Positions 1-11,882 of a stretch of 64,000 nt of DNA are shown one piece after another. The notes under the pieces were generated by a model, which had not been told where the DNA came from, made no database searches, and was given only the letters and a program-made list of their open reading frames with translations. This DNA comes from Zygnema cylindricum. Its lineage: Eukaryota; Streptophyta; Zygnematophyceae; Zygnematales; Zygnemataceae. Position 1 is the first letter of the stretch, and each line of letters starts with the position of its first letter. Location: the NCBI GenBank assembly GCA_037447655.1, contig JBBHKE010002346.1, positions 188,001-252,000 of the forward strand, given 5' to 3'. Both the position numbers and the translations under genes were made by a program.

Positions 1-1060
1 CTCTATATATTTGGGAACAACTACAGGTGGGTTTTTTGATGAACTATACAAATGTAAATTATGTATGGGAATTACAACCATAGGGTGTTTTGATTTACAA
101 CACAAATATAGACAATTTTAAACTGAGATAATGTCTCGTGTAAGATGTCATTCTGTGCAAACAAACATGTTTTGAAGTTCATAATCATATTTAGTCTACT
201 TCTCAACATGAATATTGTAATTGAGATTAAATGGGTTTATTGATGACTGAGTGTCACCTTTGTAATAACGTTCAATGGTGTGTTGCGCTAGCAATTTCAA
301 CTGACTAACTACACTTAACTAACCATTCTCCGCCCATATCTATGTGTACCTGTCATAAAACAAATGTTTATTTTTAGCTACAGCTTTCATGTTGGTGTGT
401 TTTGTTTTACAATATGATTTTGTTCACATAAATCAATCAATGCCCGTTACACGGACATGATTCGTGTCGTGTTTTGTTATGCTTGTTATATGGGCATGTA
501 TCGTCTGTTGTTTTATCACGCTTTGTTGAGCCTTACCAAAGTATTATACAAATATACGTTTCTGTGTTCAATAAGCAATTGTACGACATGCATTATATGT
601 AAAGAGTCTCTCTGTAACTTTTATTCCAACAACACCCATAAAGTGATGGTATAAGCATATAAATATACACACTTCCAAACAGCAATAATATTCCATTGAA
701 AAATAGTGGTGTTAGAACATAAGTGTGTCGAAGTATGTATGCCTATGCAACTTACTTTAAAACGTTAACAACCCAATTAGGATTAAACATAATTTTTGAT
801 ATTAACTTTTTATAGCTCTAACAATGTTATAGATAAGTTTATTTCGAAACTTATTTATTTCACTATTGTAAAAGAAATGTCAATTTTCACATTGTATTAC
901 CTTCTCTTTTTTATGGAAACATCTACACTGATTCAACGCTCTTTTTTTTTTCCTATCTCGTTTTTTTTTTCTCCCCCGTCCCTCTCTCTTGTTGTCTCTC
1001 CCCTCTCCCTCTCTCTCTCCCTTTTCGTCTTCCATCTCTCTTCTCTCCCTCTTTCTTGTT
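1..1060. other. AT-rich stretch without recognisable gene
   Basis: Only short low-complexity reading frames are present. None has a plausible composition, a splice context or any similarity I recognise. A pyrimidine-rich run (about 940-1060) leads into the 15-bp repeat array that follows. Confidence 0.5.
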
Positions 1061-1062
1061 GT

Positions 1063-1335
1063 CCGTTCATATATTGTTGGCTCACATATTGTTGGTTCGT
1101 ATATTTCCAGTGCATATATTGTCGGTTTATAAATTGTCGATTCATATATTGTCGATTCGTACTTTGGCGATTCATATCCTCTAGGTTCATATATTGTTGG
1201 TTCACATATTGTTGGTTCACATATTGTCTGTTTATATACTGTCTCTTTATACATTGTCGGTTCGGACATTTGCAGTTCATATCTTGTAAGTTCGTACATT
1301 GTCAGATCACATATTGTGAGTTCTTGTTCTGCTCG
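1063..1335. repeat. Degenerate 15-bp-period tandem repeat (array 1)
   Basis: About 18 imperfect units of the type TTCATATATTGTTGG run head to tail. Because the period is a multiple of three, the reverse strand stays open in two frames and reads as pentapeptide repeats (variants of TIYEP in one frame and NQQYV in another). The last units, around GGATCACATATTGT-AGTTCTTGTTC, are nearly the same as the end of the second array at 2102-2262, so the two arrays are related by duplication. It could be a minisatellite or an exon coding for a repeat protein; no start, stop or splice context favours the second. Confidence 0.75.
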
Positions 1336-2101
1336 AATATGCGTACTGGCGTCTACACACTTTGCAACAACAACCATAGGGTGTTTACGTTAAGGTCACA
1401 TACGCATCATAAACTATTTCAAACTGCAATAGTGAAGTAACATATGCTACTGACATCTACACATTTTGTGTCGCTTTCATAAATCAACCCCAATTTAAAA
1501 CTAAAAAAATGCAATGATATATTATTACTGCTTGTATATTTCATGACTTAGCAACGTACTTGCATGTAATATGAATCGTAAATCAACAACAATAATAATA
1601 TATCCCTTTATTACTAACCGTTTATTACGAATTACAATATTTCGTAATATTTCATTTGATATGTAATTTTAGACATAAATTGAGCCGAGATGGCACACGC
1701 GTACCATTTTTATTTTTCTTACGATGTATGTTGAGGCATCAATTTTGCACCGACGGCACATGGGAACATGGGTCGTGGTCTTAAAGGACATCTTGTTTTG
1801 GGTCGCACGCACGTACAAACATCGCTGCTCGCACACACAGGTATCGCCTATTTAAGGTGTTAAACACGGCGGCCAAAGGTCTATAATTTTTAATCGAAAA
1901 AAACCGATTTTTAATTTTGTATTTTTTCTCTTGACAGTAGTAACACACTCTTCATGGGAACAAAACTATAGGGTTATTTGATCATAAAGTGTTTTTTTTT
2001 ACAATACTGCCTGTGGTCGTTCGTAGATACTTGCGGGCGGCAATGTTGCATTACGCCAGCGGTACGGCGGTCCCTATTGCAGACGATCGCAGGGCAACGT
2101 T
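1336..2101. other. Intergenic, no feature recognised
   Basis: This AT-rich spacer between the two related 15-bp arrays holds no reading frame worth calling and no clear repeat. Confidence 0.4.
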
Positions 2102-2262
2102 ACTTTGTATTAGTTTATATATTGTTGGTTCACATATTGTCGGTTTATATATTGTCTCTTCATATATTGTCGGTGCGTACATTTGCATTTCATATCTTGT
2201 AGGTTCATATATTGTTAGTTCGTATATTGTCGGATCACATATTGTAAGTTCTTGTTCAGCTC
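2102..2262. repeat. Degenerate 15-bp-period tandem repeat (array 2)
   Basis: This shorter relative of the array at 1063-1335 has about 11 units of TTCATATATTGTCGG type. It is followed by the same flank (AGTTCTTGTTC-GCTCGA-TATGCGTAC). The reverse strand again reads as TIYEP-like pentapeptides. The shared flank shows that the two arrays arose by duplication of a larger segment. Confidence 0.7.
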
Positions 2263-2504
2263 GACTATGCGTACTCATTGACGCATGAACTGAACCGAAA
2301 TGGCACACCCGTACAAATACTTGAGAGCTACAAAGATCTTGCGTTTTTGGCATTTTTTGGGTTTCGGGGTTTTAATATAACATATTGACACAACATTACT
2401 ACAATTTTTGATGTTTCTAAAGCGTTCCTAAATAGTCTTCAACTAAATATGCATATACACCATATGCGCCATTTTCTACCCTACTTTAGTACGCGTAACG
2501 CGAC

Positions 2505-3010
2505 GGCCGGCAGCGGGACATTGTGCCAGCGTCGCCGGCAGCGTAATATTCTGCCAGCGTCGCCGGCAGCGTAATATTCTGCCAGCGTCGCCGGCAGCGT
2601 GACATTGTGCCACGTCGCCGGCAGCGTGACATTGTGCCAGCGTCGCCGGCAGCGTGACATTGTGCCACGTCGCTGGCAGCGTGACATTGTGCCAGCGTCG
2701 CCGGCAGCGTAATATTCTGCCAGCGTCACGGGCAGCGTAACATTGTGCCACGTCGCCGGCAGCGTGACATTGTGCCACGTCGCCGGCAGCGTGACATTGT
2801 GCCAGCGTCGCCGGCAGCGTAATATTCTGCCAGCGTCACGGGCAGCGTAACATTGTGCCACGTCGCCGGCAGCGTGACATTCTGCCAGCGTCGCCGGCAG
2901 CGTAACATTCTGCCAGCGTCGCCGGCAACGTGACATTGTGCCAGCGTCGCCGGCAGCGTAACATTGTGCCACGTCGCCGGCAGCTTAATATTGTGCCAGC
3001 GTGGGCGGCA
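2505..3010. repeat. GC-rich minisatellite, 27/28-bp unit
   Basis: About 18 tandem copies of a unit with the core CGTCGCCGGCAGCG followed by TGACATTGTGCCA or TAATATTCTGCCA. Units alternate between 28 and 27 nt because one G after GCCA is present or absent, so no frame is kept. That argues against a coding role. The array is much more GC-rich than its surroundings. Confidence 0.85.
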
Positions 3011-3478
3011 GCGCTACATCGTGCCCGCGGTACGGCCGTGTGACGGAAAAAATCCAAGACAGACACGGCGCCTATATAAGGTTTTCCCCGAAGGAGAACA
3101 CAGTTCCCTTATTTATATACTGATGGGGAATAACGATTCCGCCCACGCAGGCATGGAGTACAGATTCTGGTACGAATTCCGTACTGCCAGCCGCCAACAT
3201 TAAGAATTTGAGACAGTTGTCGGTTCGCCAGCCGGTCCCGCATTACGAGATTATCCACACTACTAAAATTTTAGTATATTAGAACAGACTCTAATATAGC
3301 AGTATCGAATATATCGTTTATGCTGTCTGACAGAGTAACAGGACAGTATAAACAGGAGTAATTATTTTGTATTTTTCTGCCGTCGGATTATCTGCCGGTC
3401 GTTGACAGAACTTCCGACGGGTTATGTGATTCCCATGACGTCAACGGCTGGCGGTGTGACCGTACATAAAACTGTACA
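3011..3478. other. Intergenic, no feature recognised
   Basis: This mixed-composition spacer lies between the minisatellite and a MITE. A short run of TTTATATA (about 3110) resembles a core promoter, but no gene follows it. Confidence 0.35.
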
Positions 3479-4161
3479 ACCGTGAATTGTAATTAGTGTT
3501 AATGTTTTTCTCGCCACTTAAAACATATCTTCTCCGTACACACTTGTCGGATTTTGAATCTGACGGTTGCGATTGAAAAGTAAGATTCTCAACTTCCGAT
3601 TGGCGGTCTTAAACTGAAAATTGGACAAATATGTACGGAGAGATTCTCAACTTCCGATTGGCGGTCTTAAATTGAATATTGGACAAATATGTACGGAGAA
3701 AAGATGTTTTTACTTTTTAGCATAGATGTCCAATTCATACGGATTTTGACTTTTTCCCGAAAACTACGTAATATTCGCTTGTTTCGTAAATTTCGTAATT
3801 TCGTACGTTTCACACTGTACGTAAAAATGTACGGACGTTGACGTTGCTTCATTTGCGCGCACGTATTTTTATCTGTCCACTCCGTCTTCAGAAGGAAGCC
3901 GCCGTTGGAGACGCCGTAAATTCCGCCGCTCGCCGCTAGTTCGTTGCACTTTTCAGTTTTTTAGGGTATTGAATATTTAAAAATTCTGAAATTTGAAAGT
4001 CAAAAAAAAGTACGAATTTTACTACGAATTTTATAAAATTTGAAATTGTTTTATGCGCACTGTACGTAGTAATCGTTAGTTTACTCCATGCATTTTATGC
4101 GCATAGGACATCTATGGTTTTAAGTGGCGAAAAAATTATTAACACATTACGATTCACGGTG
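3479..4161. mobile_element. MITE, CGCCACTTAAAAC type, with inverted terminal repeats
   Basis: The left end reads ACCGTGAATTGTAATTAGTG and continues into CGCCACTTAAAAC. The right end carries the inverted match (AAGTGGCG ... TTAACACATTACGATTCACGGTG). The terminal inverted repeat is about 40 bp and imperfect. Inside, a 58-bp segment is tandemly duplicated (3583-3640 and 3641-3698). No transposase is encoded. Shorter relatives lie at 11883-12580, 18988-19207 and 54091-54310. Confidence 0.7.
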
Positions 4162-4433
4162 ATGCCGTGGGACGTGTGTCCGGGTTTGGTACCGCAAGTT
4201 GCGCGACCCGCCAAAGCGAATTCGTTGACTTGGTTGACGGGTTCGTAAAGATGTACTCTTAGCGACGCATCTGACGATCGTCATCGCGCGAGGGAGCACA
4301 TCGAAGACGGATTACGACCTATACGAGAATATGCGAAGGGTACAGTTCGCGCGTCGCACCAAATGGGCCCGTGTACGTCGAGTCACTTCATGATGACACT
4401 TCCTCCTTGAGGCTATACGAGGTTCCTATGTAT

Positions 4434-4635
4434 GCACCGTGAATCGTTATTAGACTAAAGAAATTATTAGTGTCAAGTATTAATTAGTGTCATTCATTCT
4501 AATTTAGTGCCAGGAGACGTGGCAGATTATGGTCCACGTCCTTAAATAGTGTAATTTATTCTATTTAAGGTATCAATGTCAAAATTTTGGGGTGCCGATA
4601 TAGAGTACATAAGGCTAATAACGATTCAAGGTGTA
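4434..4635. mobile_element. Short MITE-like element (CACCGTGAATCG termini)
   Basis: It starts with GCACCGTGAATCGTTATTAG and ends with the inverted form CTAATAACGATTCAAGGTGTA, about 200 bp in all. It belongs to the CACCGYGAATCG superfamily that fills 9.7-14.3 kb. Confidence 0.6.
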
Positions 4636-7122
4636 GTTCATGTGTATGGAGGTACGTGTAAGCGCTCGACACGAAAAAGGTTAGGGAAAAGAGGGTTTAC
4701 GCTTTTATATTATTAACTCCTTAAAAAGGGCTATGACACGATTGTATAATTCCGCAGGGTAAGTTGGAAAATGGCAGCTATTCAAAAAAGGGAAAAAATC
4801 ACATCCGTTAAAGACACCAAATTCCCAATAAACCTACTTATATAATCAAGGCTTTTCAACACATATTTCTTCACTCCAACTAAAGTCTGATAAATCCTTC
4901 TAACTTCTACAATTAAATACAATGTTGCTCTAAATGTCAACCCCTTGTTGCGCTAAGCTCGCAACAACATTCCACCCGAAACTGAAGTAATGTACATGAT
5001 GTCAAAATAAATAGTCATGCAATGGTTTTTAATCCATGTTCCCCCAACATCTCTCTTATCCAAATGGAAGCCTACAACAGGTGACATGCCGCCATGTATT
5101 CCCCTCCGTTGAACTTAATGCCACAGTTGGTAGTAACCTCGAACTCCATGAAATGACCACTCCATGAAAAATAAATGCATAGACAAATGTTGTCTTTTTC
5201 AAGTCAGAATCACCACCATAGTGAGCTCGCGATACTCAATGTAACCCAAGTCCACACCCAACCAATATATTAACCCAACACTCATTATTCGAACAAAATC
5301 CCCAAATCCTCTCACTCTCTAAATGGGTGTGCGAAGATGCCTAAAAACTCAAAGTTTCATTACTTTTATTGTTAATTTATATTTCCACGTTAGTAGAATG
5401 ACTCTTTTCCAATCCCCTTTCGAATGGGGGCGCATGACTCCTCGTTCGATTTCAAATTTTTGATGTGCGAGAAATCTTTAATATCAGCTTCCTCATAAAA
5501 ATTTAAGATTTTCTCGAGGATTCCATAGCGGATTTGAGGTCTTCATGGAAATCCACCATCTGGACTCCTCCGCATTGGGACGACAAATGCTAGAGTTCAC
5601 TATTCTAAAGTCAACCAATGTTGTAAATGATAAAAAGATAACCAAAATAAATAGCAGATACACCACAGCGGAAGCAAGATAAAGACAACAAAAGAAATCC
5701 GGCAAAAGATCATATATTTCACCGGAGGCTTTTTCCCCTCCAATAATGCAAACTCTGATCACTCTACATAATTTGTGATACTTTCCCCTCACACACACTT
5801 CCACTAAATACCCTCCACATAAACAAAGAACAAATACAAGTAGAAGCAATACTAAACATAATCACTTAACTAGAGATGACCAGGTTCACGCAAAGATGCG
5901 CCGGCCATAGTCTACAGCTCCTGAGCTAACTCGAGCTAACCTTCCCTTCCAGAAAAATCTCTCTGTAAACCGAAACAGAATGTGGCAGGATCGATGCAGC
6001 ATCGTTGCAGTATCGGCCGTACAAAAGTCCTGCTGCTTCGCCGTACACATTGAATATTTCCGGTGACGCGAATCGCGTCGCACTTCGCCAACATTGAATC
6101 AAATCGATAGACGTCCGATTCACTTAAGACAACAAGTACCGAAAGTACAGTACCCAAACGTACACAAATAAAGTACTAAACGAAACAGTACTGAACCAAA
6201 CCAAAACATTAAACGGCGCGATTTCGGCACACGCCGATTCGCCCAATATCCTAACAGTAAACCTCATCTTAGTTGCCAAGGTTAACACAATCTGGCTTGT
6301 ATACAAACACAAATAGAAGGATGCGGCAAAGAGATCACACAATAAGCGAAATGGTAACAGAGATCAAAGCTTCCTTTGCATGTAATATTTACCTTACAAA
6401 AAAAACAAACCTCAAACGCTTTGGCTTACTTTCGTTTTCCAAGGTTATATAACATAGATTCTAGAAGTCAACGCAGATGATGCTTAGCTCAATCAAAACA
6501 TGGGCGTATTTTGCACCACTAGGTTGAGATTGGGTCTCATTCCTTTCCCTGACATTGTCTTTTTCTACCCAACGGTAGAACATGGTTGTCAAATTAACCA
6601 AAAATTCCCATAGTTAACAACTAATGGGAAACCTCGAAAAGCTTGCAACCATGCTAAAGCCAAGAAGTATACCTTGTGGTCACCTCACCTAGCTTGTCAC
6701 ATTTTGGAGGATGTCTTTCCAAAAATGTGTATCTGATAGCAACCTTCTTTACGGTTGAGTACTTCCCATCAATCCATACCAGCTGTACACTAGGTTTAGT
6801 GGCTACCCATGGCAAACTCATTATAGACCCACTAACTATAACAATCCTTTAACTATCTCTTGTCCCTACTTTCTGTGTTGTGGGGGATTTGAGTTGTCAT
6901 TTAGGTGATGATTTAGTAGGGGGAGAGTCCGGACTGTTGATATTTGAGTATTTTCTAGGTCTTTATAGAAAAAGAGCAAAGGCAGTCTGTCCCTAACTCC
7001 CTTCTCCAAGCCCCCACACTTGTTGTAGTCACTGAAGGCTTGATAGGGAGCTAGAGCCATGGCTGCCTAAAGCTCATTAGAGAAGACATGGGGTGGATTA
7101 GATATATTTACTAAAAGTTAGT
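4636..7122. other. Intergenic, no gene supported
   Basis: The reading frames here (for example on the reverse strand at 5493-5849 and 5886-6342) show no protein family, no signal and no codon pattern that I can defend. The sequence looks single-copy within the window. Confidence 0.35.
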
Positions 7123-7201
7123 TGCCGGACCCAAGTATTGATCTTGGTACCTGCCGTCCGCCAATTTCACACAGACGTTAGCTCTGACCGTTAGGCTAGG
7201 A
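7123..7201 (-). ncRNA. tRNA-like segment, possible SINE head or tRNA pseudogene
   Basis: On the reverse strand, TAGCCTAACGGTCAGAGC resembles a tRNA D-arm with pol III A box. Further on, CCAAG-ATCAATA-CTTGG forms a perfect 5-bp stem with a 7-nt loop, like a T-arm. The 7 nt after it do not pair with the expected acceptor strand, and the anticodon stem is poor. It is therefore unlikely to be a working tRNA; a tRNA-derived SINE or a decayed tRNA fits better. Confidence 0.3.
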
Positions 7202-8833
7202 CACATATTACAATATATTAGATTTGGTAAATATATAAATCGTTACATGAGGATTAATTCGTTTAACGGCGAATAGATACTTAGTGCATAGATACAGTTT
7301 GAATGAGTGCGTAGTACGGTACGCGGACAGAACGGATATCGCGCATTTGTTTCGATAGCGAAACAAATACCGCGCGTCGAATTTCAGCGGCTAGGATTAT
7401 AGCCGGTTTTGATCGGACGGCCGCTATAGGCGCCGCGATCACTGAAAAGGTACTTTTGGCGTTTTACGGTATTTGACACGTCAGATGACACGTGGCATGA
7501 TAACATTGGATTACGGGGATTCCGGAGATTACAGGAACTAATCCTGATTTGACACGTGTCGACATTTTGGCCATGTCGTACAATGGCCGTACAGAAAGTA
7601 CACCGGCACCTGTACTTTTCTGTACGACACAGTAATTTGATTGGTGCCGTACTTCAGTAGATAGAGTTTTAGAGAGGGAATAGGACTTAGAAAATTTTGG
7701 GTAGATTGCTGCCTCTCCCAGAGAGCACCTTGTATAAATGGCAAACTTTGGCCAGCCATAACTATCAATTTACTTGACCATTTTCAATGATTTTTTTTTG
7801 CTGCGGACTCAGGGGAGTCCGGGCTACACAGGGGTGTAGTCGGTCAGAGTTTTTGTCTGCCAGGGTGGCTGCATTTATAAGGGAAAGTCAAAGTGGGTGA
7901 ATGTCACCAAATCTCATATTCTAACTTTGCATTTTGTGGTGGAACTGAGCACACAGAAAGTGTTATTTCACAGGGGTGAATCTATATTGGGATTGTGACT
8001 GTCAAGGGGTCAGTCATTTGGGTTTATATTAACTTGGAGTCGGCACTATCTAGATTAGCTTCTTTTGGATCTGCATACTTTGAGGGCCAATGGAGGTCTC
8101 AGAGTTTCACGGACTATGCCTCGTGCCACTTGGGCGTGATGTGCCGATCGGAGAAGGCGTATAATGCCTTGCACTCTTTAAGGGTGAGTTCTCATGAAGT
8201 TGTAGTCTCTCGTGAGGTCGTCGTCAAATGGGCCCCCGACCATGTAGCACGGACAATTATCAAATGTGTCACGGTAGACGTAACTTAACTTGCTTTAGAG
8301 CTGCTATATTAGAGGGTATTACGACGGACACTGTGATCCGTTTGTGCGTCCTAGACCCGATTGCTTTCATTAGGCATGACACAAGGGAAACTAACGTGAT
8401 AAGAGTCACAAGGACAATAAATTTCGCATGTGGCTGGAATTAGTTCCATTTGTGGACAAAGGAACTTGCGAAGGAGCATTAAATGGAAATAATGTAACGG
8501 ATTATACAATGGCATTGTCAAGAAGGAGATGTTAAATTTAGTTCGTTGGAACTTAATTAAATAATGAGAACGGCAAAGTAAGAGAATTAGGTGTACAATC
8601 CAATTAGATTTTTTGGGGTTACAAAACTTTAAACGAGTTAAAACTAAACTTTTTGTCTCTTATTAGCACGCAATTGCAAGCCTCTGTGTTGTGGATAACA
8701 TTTGAAAAACGATTTTCCCATTTATCATGCATACGTGAATGTAATAAATTATAGATAAAATGGACATTACAAATAAAAAGGTAAAAGAACTAATAAGCTA
8801 ATAAGTAGTGTACTTTTTTAGTAGCCTCTTACC
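7202..8833. other. Intergenic with small hairpins
   Basis: No gene is supported. Two structural details are visible. One is an inverted repeat ATTTGTTTCG-ATAG-CGAAACAAAT near 7347-7370. The other is a pair of adjacent 6-bp hairpins, both with an AGGG loop, at 7805-7820 and 7824-7839. Confidence 0.4.
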
Positions 8834-9077
8834 TAGTGTTGCGTATCGAAGGTCCCTTGCCGATATTCGATAGTACCTAATTTTGGGTACCCAATAATCA
8901 TTGTATCGCTTCGATGTATTGACAATATTTCCGTACGGACACCTACCTCCTATCAAATGTAGCACGATAAACTTTTGTTGGTCCCAAAGAGATATATAGG
9001 GCCCTTTTACCAATCGATATCGGATAGATCAAATATCGAATTTATCGCGATAAGTTTTTATCCAATTCACAACTCTA
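8834..9077. mobile_element. Decayed hAT-like element (TAGTGTTGSGTATCG termini)
   Basis: The left end TAGTGTTGCGTATCG and the internal CGATATTCGATA motifs match the better-preserved element at 11904-12394. The right end (AACTCTA) has decayed. The flanking octamers CTCTTACC and GTCTTATA share five central bases, consistent with an old 8-bp target duplication. Confidence 0.5.
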
Positions 9078-9722
9078 GTCTTATATATAACCGATGTGTA
9101 CATTTGTTTGATCTCCAATAATCAACATATCGGTAAAGAAGCTAAATCAATTGTTTCGTGATATGTTGGTCCTACATGCTGATAGAAAACTATCGCAATA
9201 ATTTTGTTCTCTGTACATATTTTGATTCTTAGGGTAGGATTGTGGGATTCCCGGATCGATGAATTGGACCCCTCCACCGCCCAATCATCGATAACTTCGG
9301 TTATTGGATTTTTAGCTGTAGGAAATTTGTCGATACACAACAGTATCACCGTGTATCGCTGTGAATTCGGCGCCCCCAAATTTTGACTGTCGAACTTAAA
9401 ATAGAATTAATAACTTGAAGTGTTTATTTACACTAGTATAGGTATTTTTTACTTAACGTTAAAAGTTCCAATTTGGACAATTTTAAATAGTGTGGTGTAT
9501 GAAATGTACCAGTCCGTACTAAAATAGCTCATTATTTTGTTCAATCTTACAAAAAGAGTGTCATGTAAAGGCTGCGACACGCGAAAGTGAGTGCGTTGAC
9601 ACTAAAAAATGCATTTAGAATTGATTCCCAATGATAAAGACGCAGGAAAATCACGCGAACTTGTTCTCACATGTTCAAAGTCGTCTATGTGAACACAAGT
9701 TATACAGGCTACTAATGTACTC
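9078..9722. other. Intergenic, no gene supported
   Basis: A reverse-strand frame at 9122-9379 and a forward frame at 9204-9386 overlap. Neither resembles a known protein. The text includes degenerate ATATCG-type words like those inside the neighbouring hAT-like elements. Confidence 0.35.
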
Positions 9723-10236
9723 TACACCGTGAATCGCTATTAGCGTTCATGACTCTAATTGAGGTACCCTGCTTTTTTCGGCAAATTCTCAAATAGAACT
9801 AATCATTCTAAATGTTTCTAAACGTTATTTGAGGTACCCTATTAAATAGGGTACATAACTCTAATATAGTGCCATTTTAAATAGTGTGGTGTACGGTTTA
9901 TCATATCCGTACCATTTTGTACTTTTTAAAATAGAAAGTACAGAAACAATATTGACGTTGTCGCGCTGACATGTAACTGCGTGAAAATTATCCGGCACGT
10001 GCGGATGTATGAAATACGCGACGATGTACGATTTCAACGATATTGTACATGCACATATTTTAGTGTGAAGATATTATGCGCCGACAATTATTACATAGCA
10101 GTGTACAAATTAGAGTTAATGATAAATTAGAATAATTTTTTTTCCCCTAAAAAATGAGATTCTCAAATAGCGTAAATGATGCCAATTGTTTCATTACGCT
10201 ATCTATTTCATTACGCTAATAGCGATTCACGGTGTA
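9723..10236. mobile_element. MITE, GCTATTAGCG type, TA-flanked
   Basis: The ends are TA-CACCGTGAATCGCTATTAGCG and CGCTAATAGCGATTCACGGTG-TA, an almost perfect inverted pair. Both sides carry TA, the target duplication typical of Tc1/mariner-type MITEs. The interior has GAGGTACCCTG and TAAATAGTGTGGTGTACGG blocks shared with 12582-13104. There is no coding capacity. Confidence 0.85.
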
Positions 10237-10574
10237 GTGTTGTGTAGCGAAGGCCCCTTACCGACATTAATCTTCGGTCTAAAATCGGTATATCTCTTCG
10301 ATGTATCGAGAATTTCAATATTGCCATCGTTATCCTATATATCGGATGATAATCTGATATATTTTATCGCGATGTATTGAAGTGACGCTGGGTCATTTTT
10401 TTTTTCAAAATCCCCCCACCCACTGTGGCGTGCGCTCAGTGGGGGGGGGGGGGGGTTGGTTTGGGGGTTGGGCTATATTCTATATGGTTTAACCCTCTGA
10501 ACGTTGATATTAGATATTCGATATATCAAATATTGAATTTATCACTATAAATTTTTACCCGATACAAAGCACTA
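10235..10574. mobile_element. Decayed hAT-like element with C/G homopolymer core
   Basis: It begins TAGTGTTGTGTAGCG directly at the right TA of the previous MITE and ends CCCGATACAAAGCACTA. The core has a C-run, a decayed CACTG..CAGTG palindrome and a G-run, matching the layout of 11904-12394. No target duplication can be seen any more. Confidence 0.6.
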
Positions 10575-10745
10575 TAGTACTGTACCGGCTACAGTATGGA
10601 ATAAATGTACCCAAATTAGAGTTATCCATAAATTAGAGTTAATTTTTTATTAGTGAAAGGCCTTGGACCCAAATTAGAATTTATAACACTAATTGTTTTT
10701 TTTACACATTATTTTTTATCGCTAATAGCGATTCACGGGGTACAC

Positions 10746-11367
10746 TACACCGCGAATCGTAATTAGAGTAAATTACTCTAATTCGGTCGCTCGAAATTTC
10801 GACTCTGTCACATCAAATAGAGTAATCGATTCTAATTTTTTCATTATTCTAATTTAGGTGAGGTTTAATTAGTGTAAAAAAATCTAATATAGGTTATTTT
10901 TAAATAGTGTGGAGTACGGACGACGTCTGACCGTGCAAAATTGTACTTTTATAAGTAAAAAGGTACAAATTATGATTTAATAGAATCGCGCTCGCACGTG
11001 AAATCGCACTAAACAAAAAAATCAATCACATCGAAAAAAAGCCGTTCGCATAACTCTCGTCCGTCGACAGCATCGTCGTCAGTGTGAACATTAACTGACA
11101 TTCAATGCGACAAATATTATTAGCGTCATAATGACGTCAATACTATACCGGACTGACACATTTTGTACGTCTACGTAATTTAGTGTTCATAATTATCGCG
11201 CACATAATTATCGCCGACATAACCCAATATAGAATAACTAAATAAATTAGAGTAAACTTCATAGTTAGAAAAGCTCTATCACATAAATTAGCGTCAATTA
11301 CTCTAATTGTTTTTTTTGGCTTTTTTACTCTAATTTTTTCATTACTCTAATTACGATTCGCGGTGTA
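10746..11367. mobile_element. MITE, AATTAGAGTAAATTAC type, TA-flanked
   Basis: The termini are TA-CACCGCGAATCGTAATTAG and CTAATTACGATTCGCGGTG-TA. The interior contains ACTCTAATTCGGTCGCTCG, shared with 11375-11879 and 13679-14296. It is about 620 bp with no reading frame of note. Confidence 0.85.
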
Positions 11368-11374
11368 CAGACAG

Positions 11375-11879
11375 TACACCGCGAATCGTAATTAGAGTAA
11401 ATTACTCTAATTCGGTCGCTCGAAATTTTGACTCTATCACATCAAATAGAGTAATCGATTCTAATTTTTTCATTATTCTAATTTAGGTAAGGTTTAATTA
11501 GCGTTTTTAATTCTAATATATGTTAGTTTTAAATAGTGTGGAGTACGGACGACGTCCGACCGTGCAAAATTGTACTTTTATAAGTAAAAAAGTACAAATA
11601 ATGATTTAATACAGGCCATTATCATGTAACTGCGTTTTAACAAAACGCGTATTGCGAACGTCATAGTGACGATAAACTGTACGTTTTGTCAGATTCTGTA
11701 CGAATACCTTATTTACAGTAGAGGATATTAACATGCCAAATTAGAGTACACCGCATAAATTAGAGTAAATTCCTTTTTGAAACAGCTCTATCACATAAAT
11801 TAGAGTAAATTACTCTAATTATTTTTTTCTCTTTTTTTACTCTAATTTTTTCATTACTCTAATTACGATGCGCGGTGTA
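11375..11879. mobile_element. MITE, AATTAGAGTAAATTAC type, TA-flanked
   Basis: This second copy of the element at 10746-11367 is 7 bp further on and about 120 bp shorter. It keeps both terminal inverted repeats and both TA flanks (right end ATGCGCGGTG-TA). Confidence 0.85.
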
Positions 11880-11882
11880 CAG

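Noticed and set aside
1063-3010. CRISPR array
   Set aside because: The repeats are contiguous, with no unique spacers, and the context is eukaryotic.
2476-3066. Overlapping reverse frames over the GC-rich minisatellite
   Set aside because: Units of 27 and 28 nt alternate, so no frame is maintained; the frames end at random.
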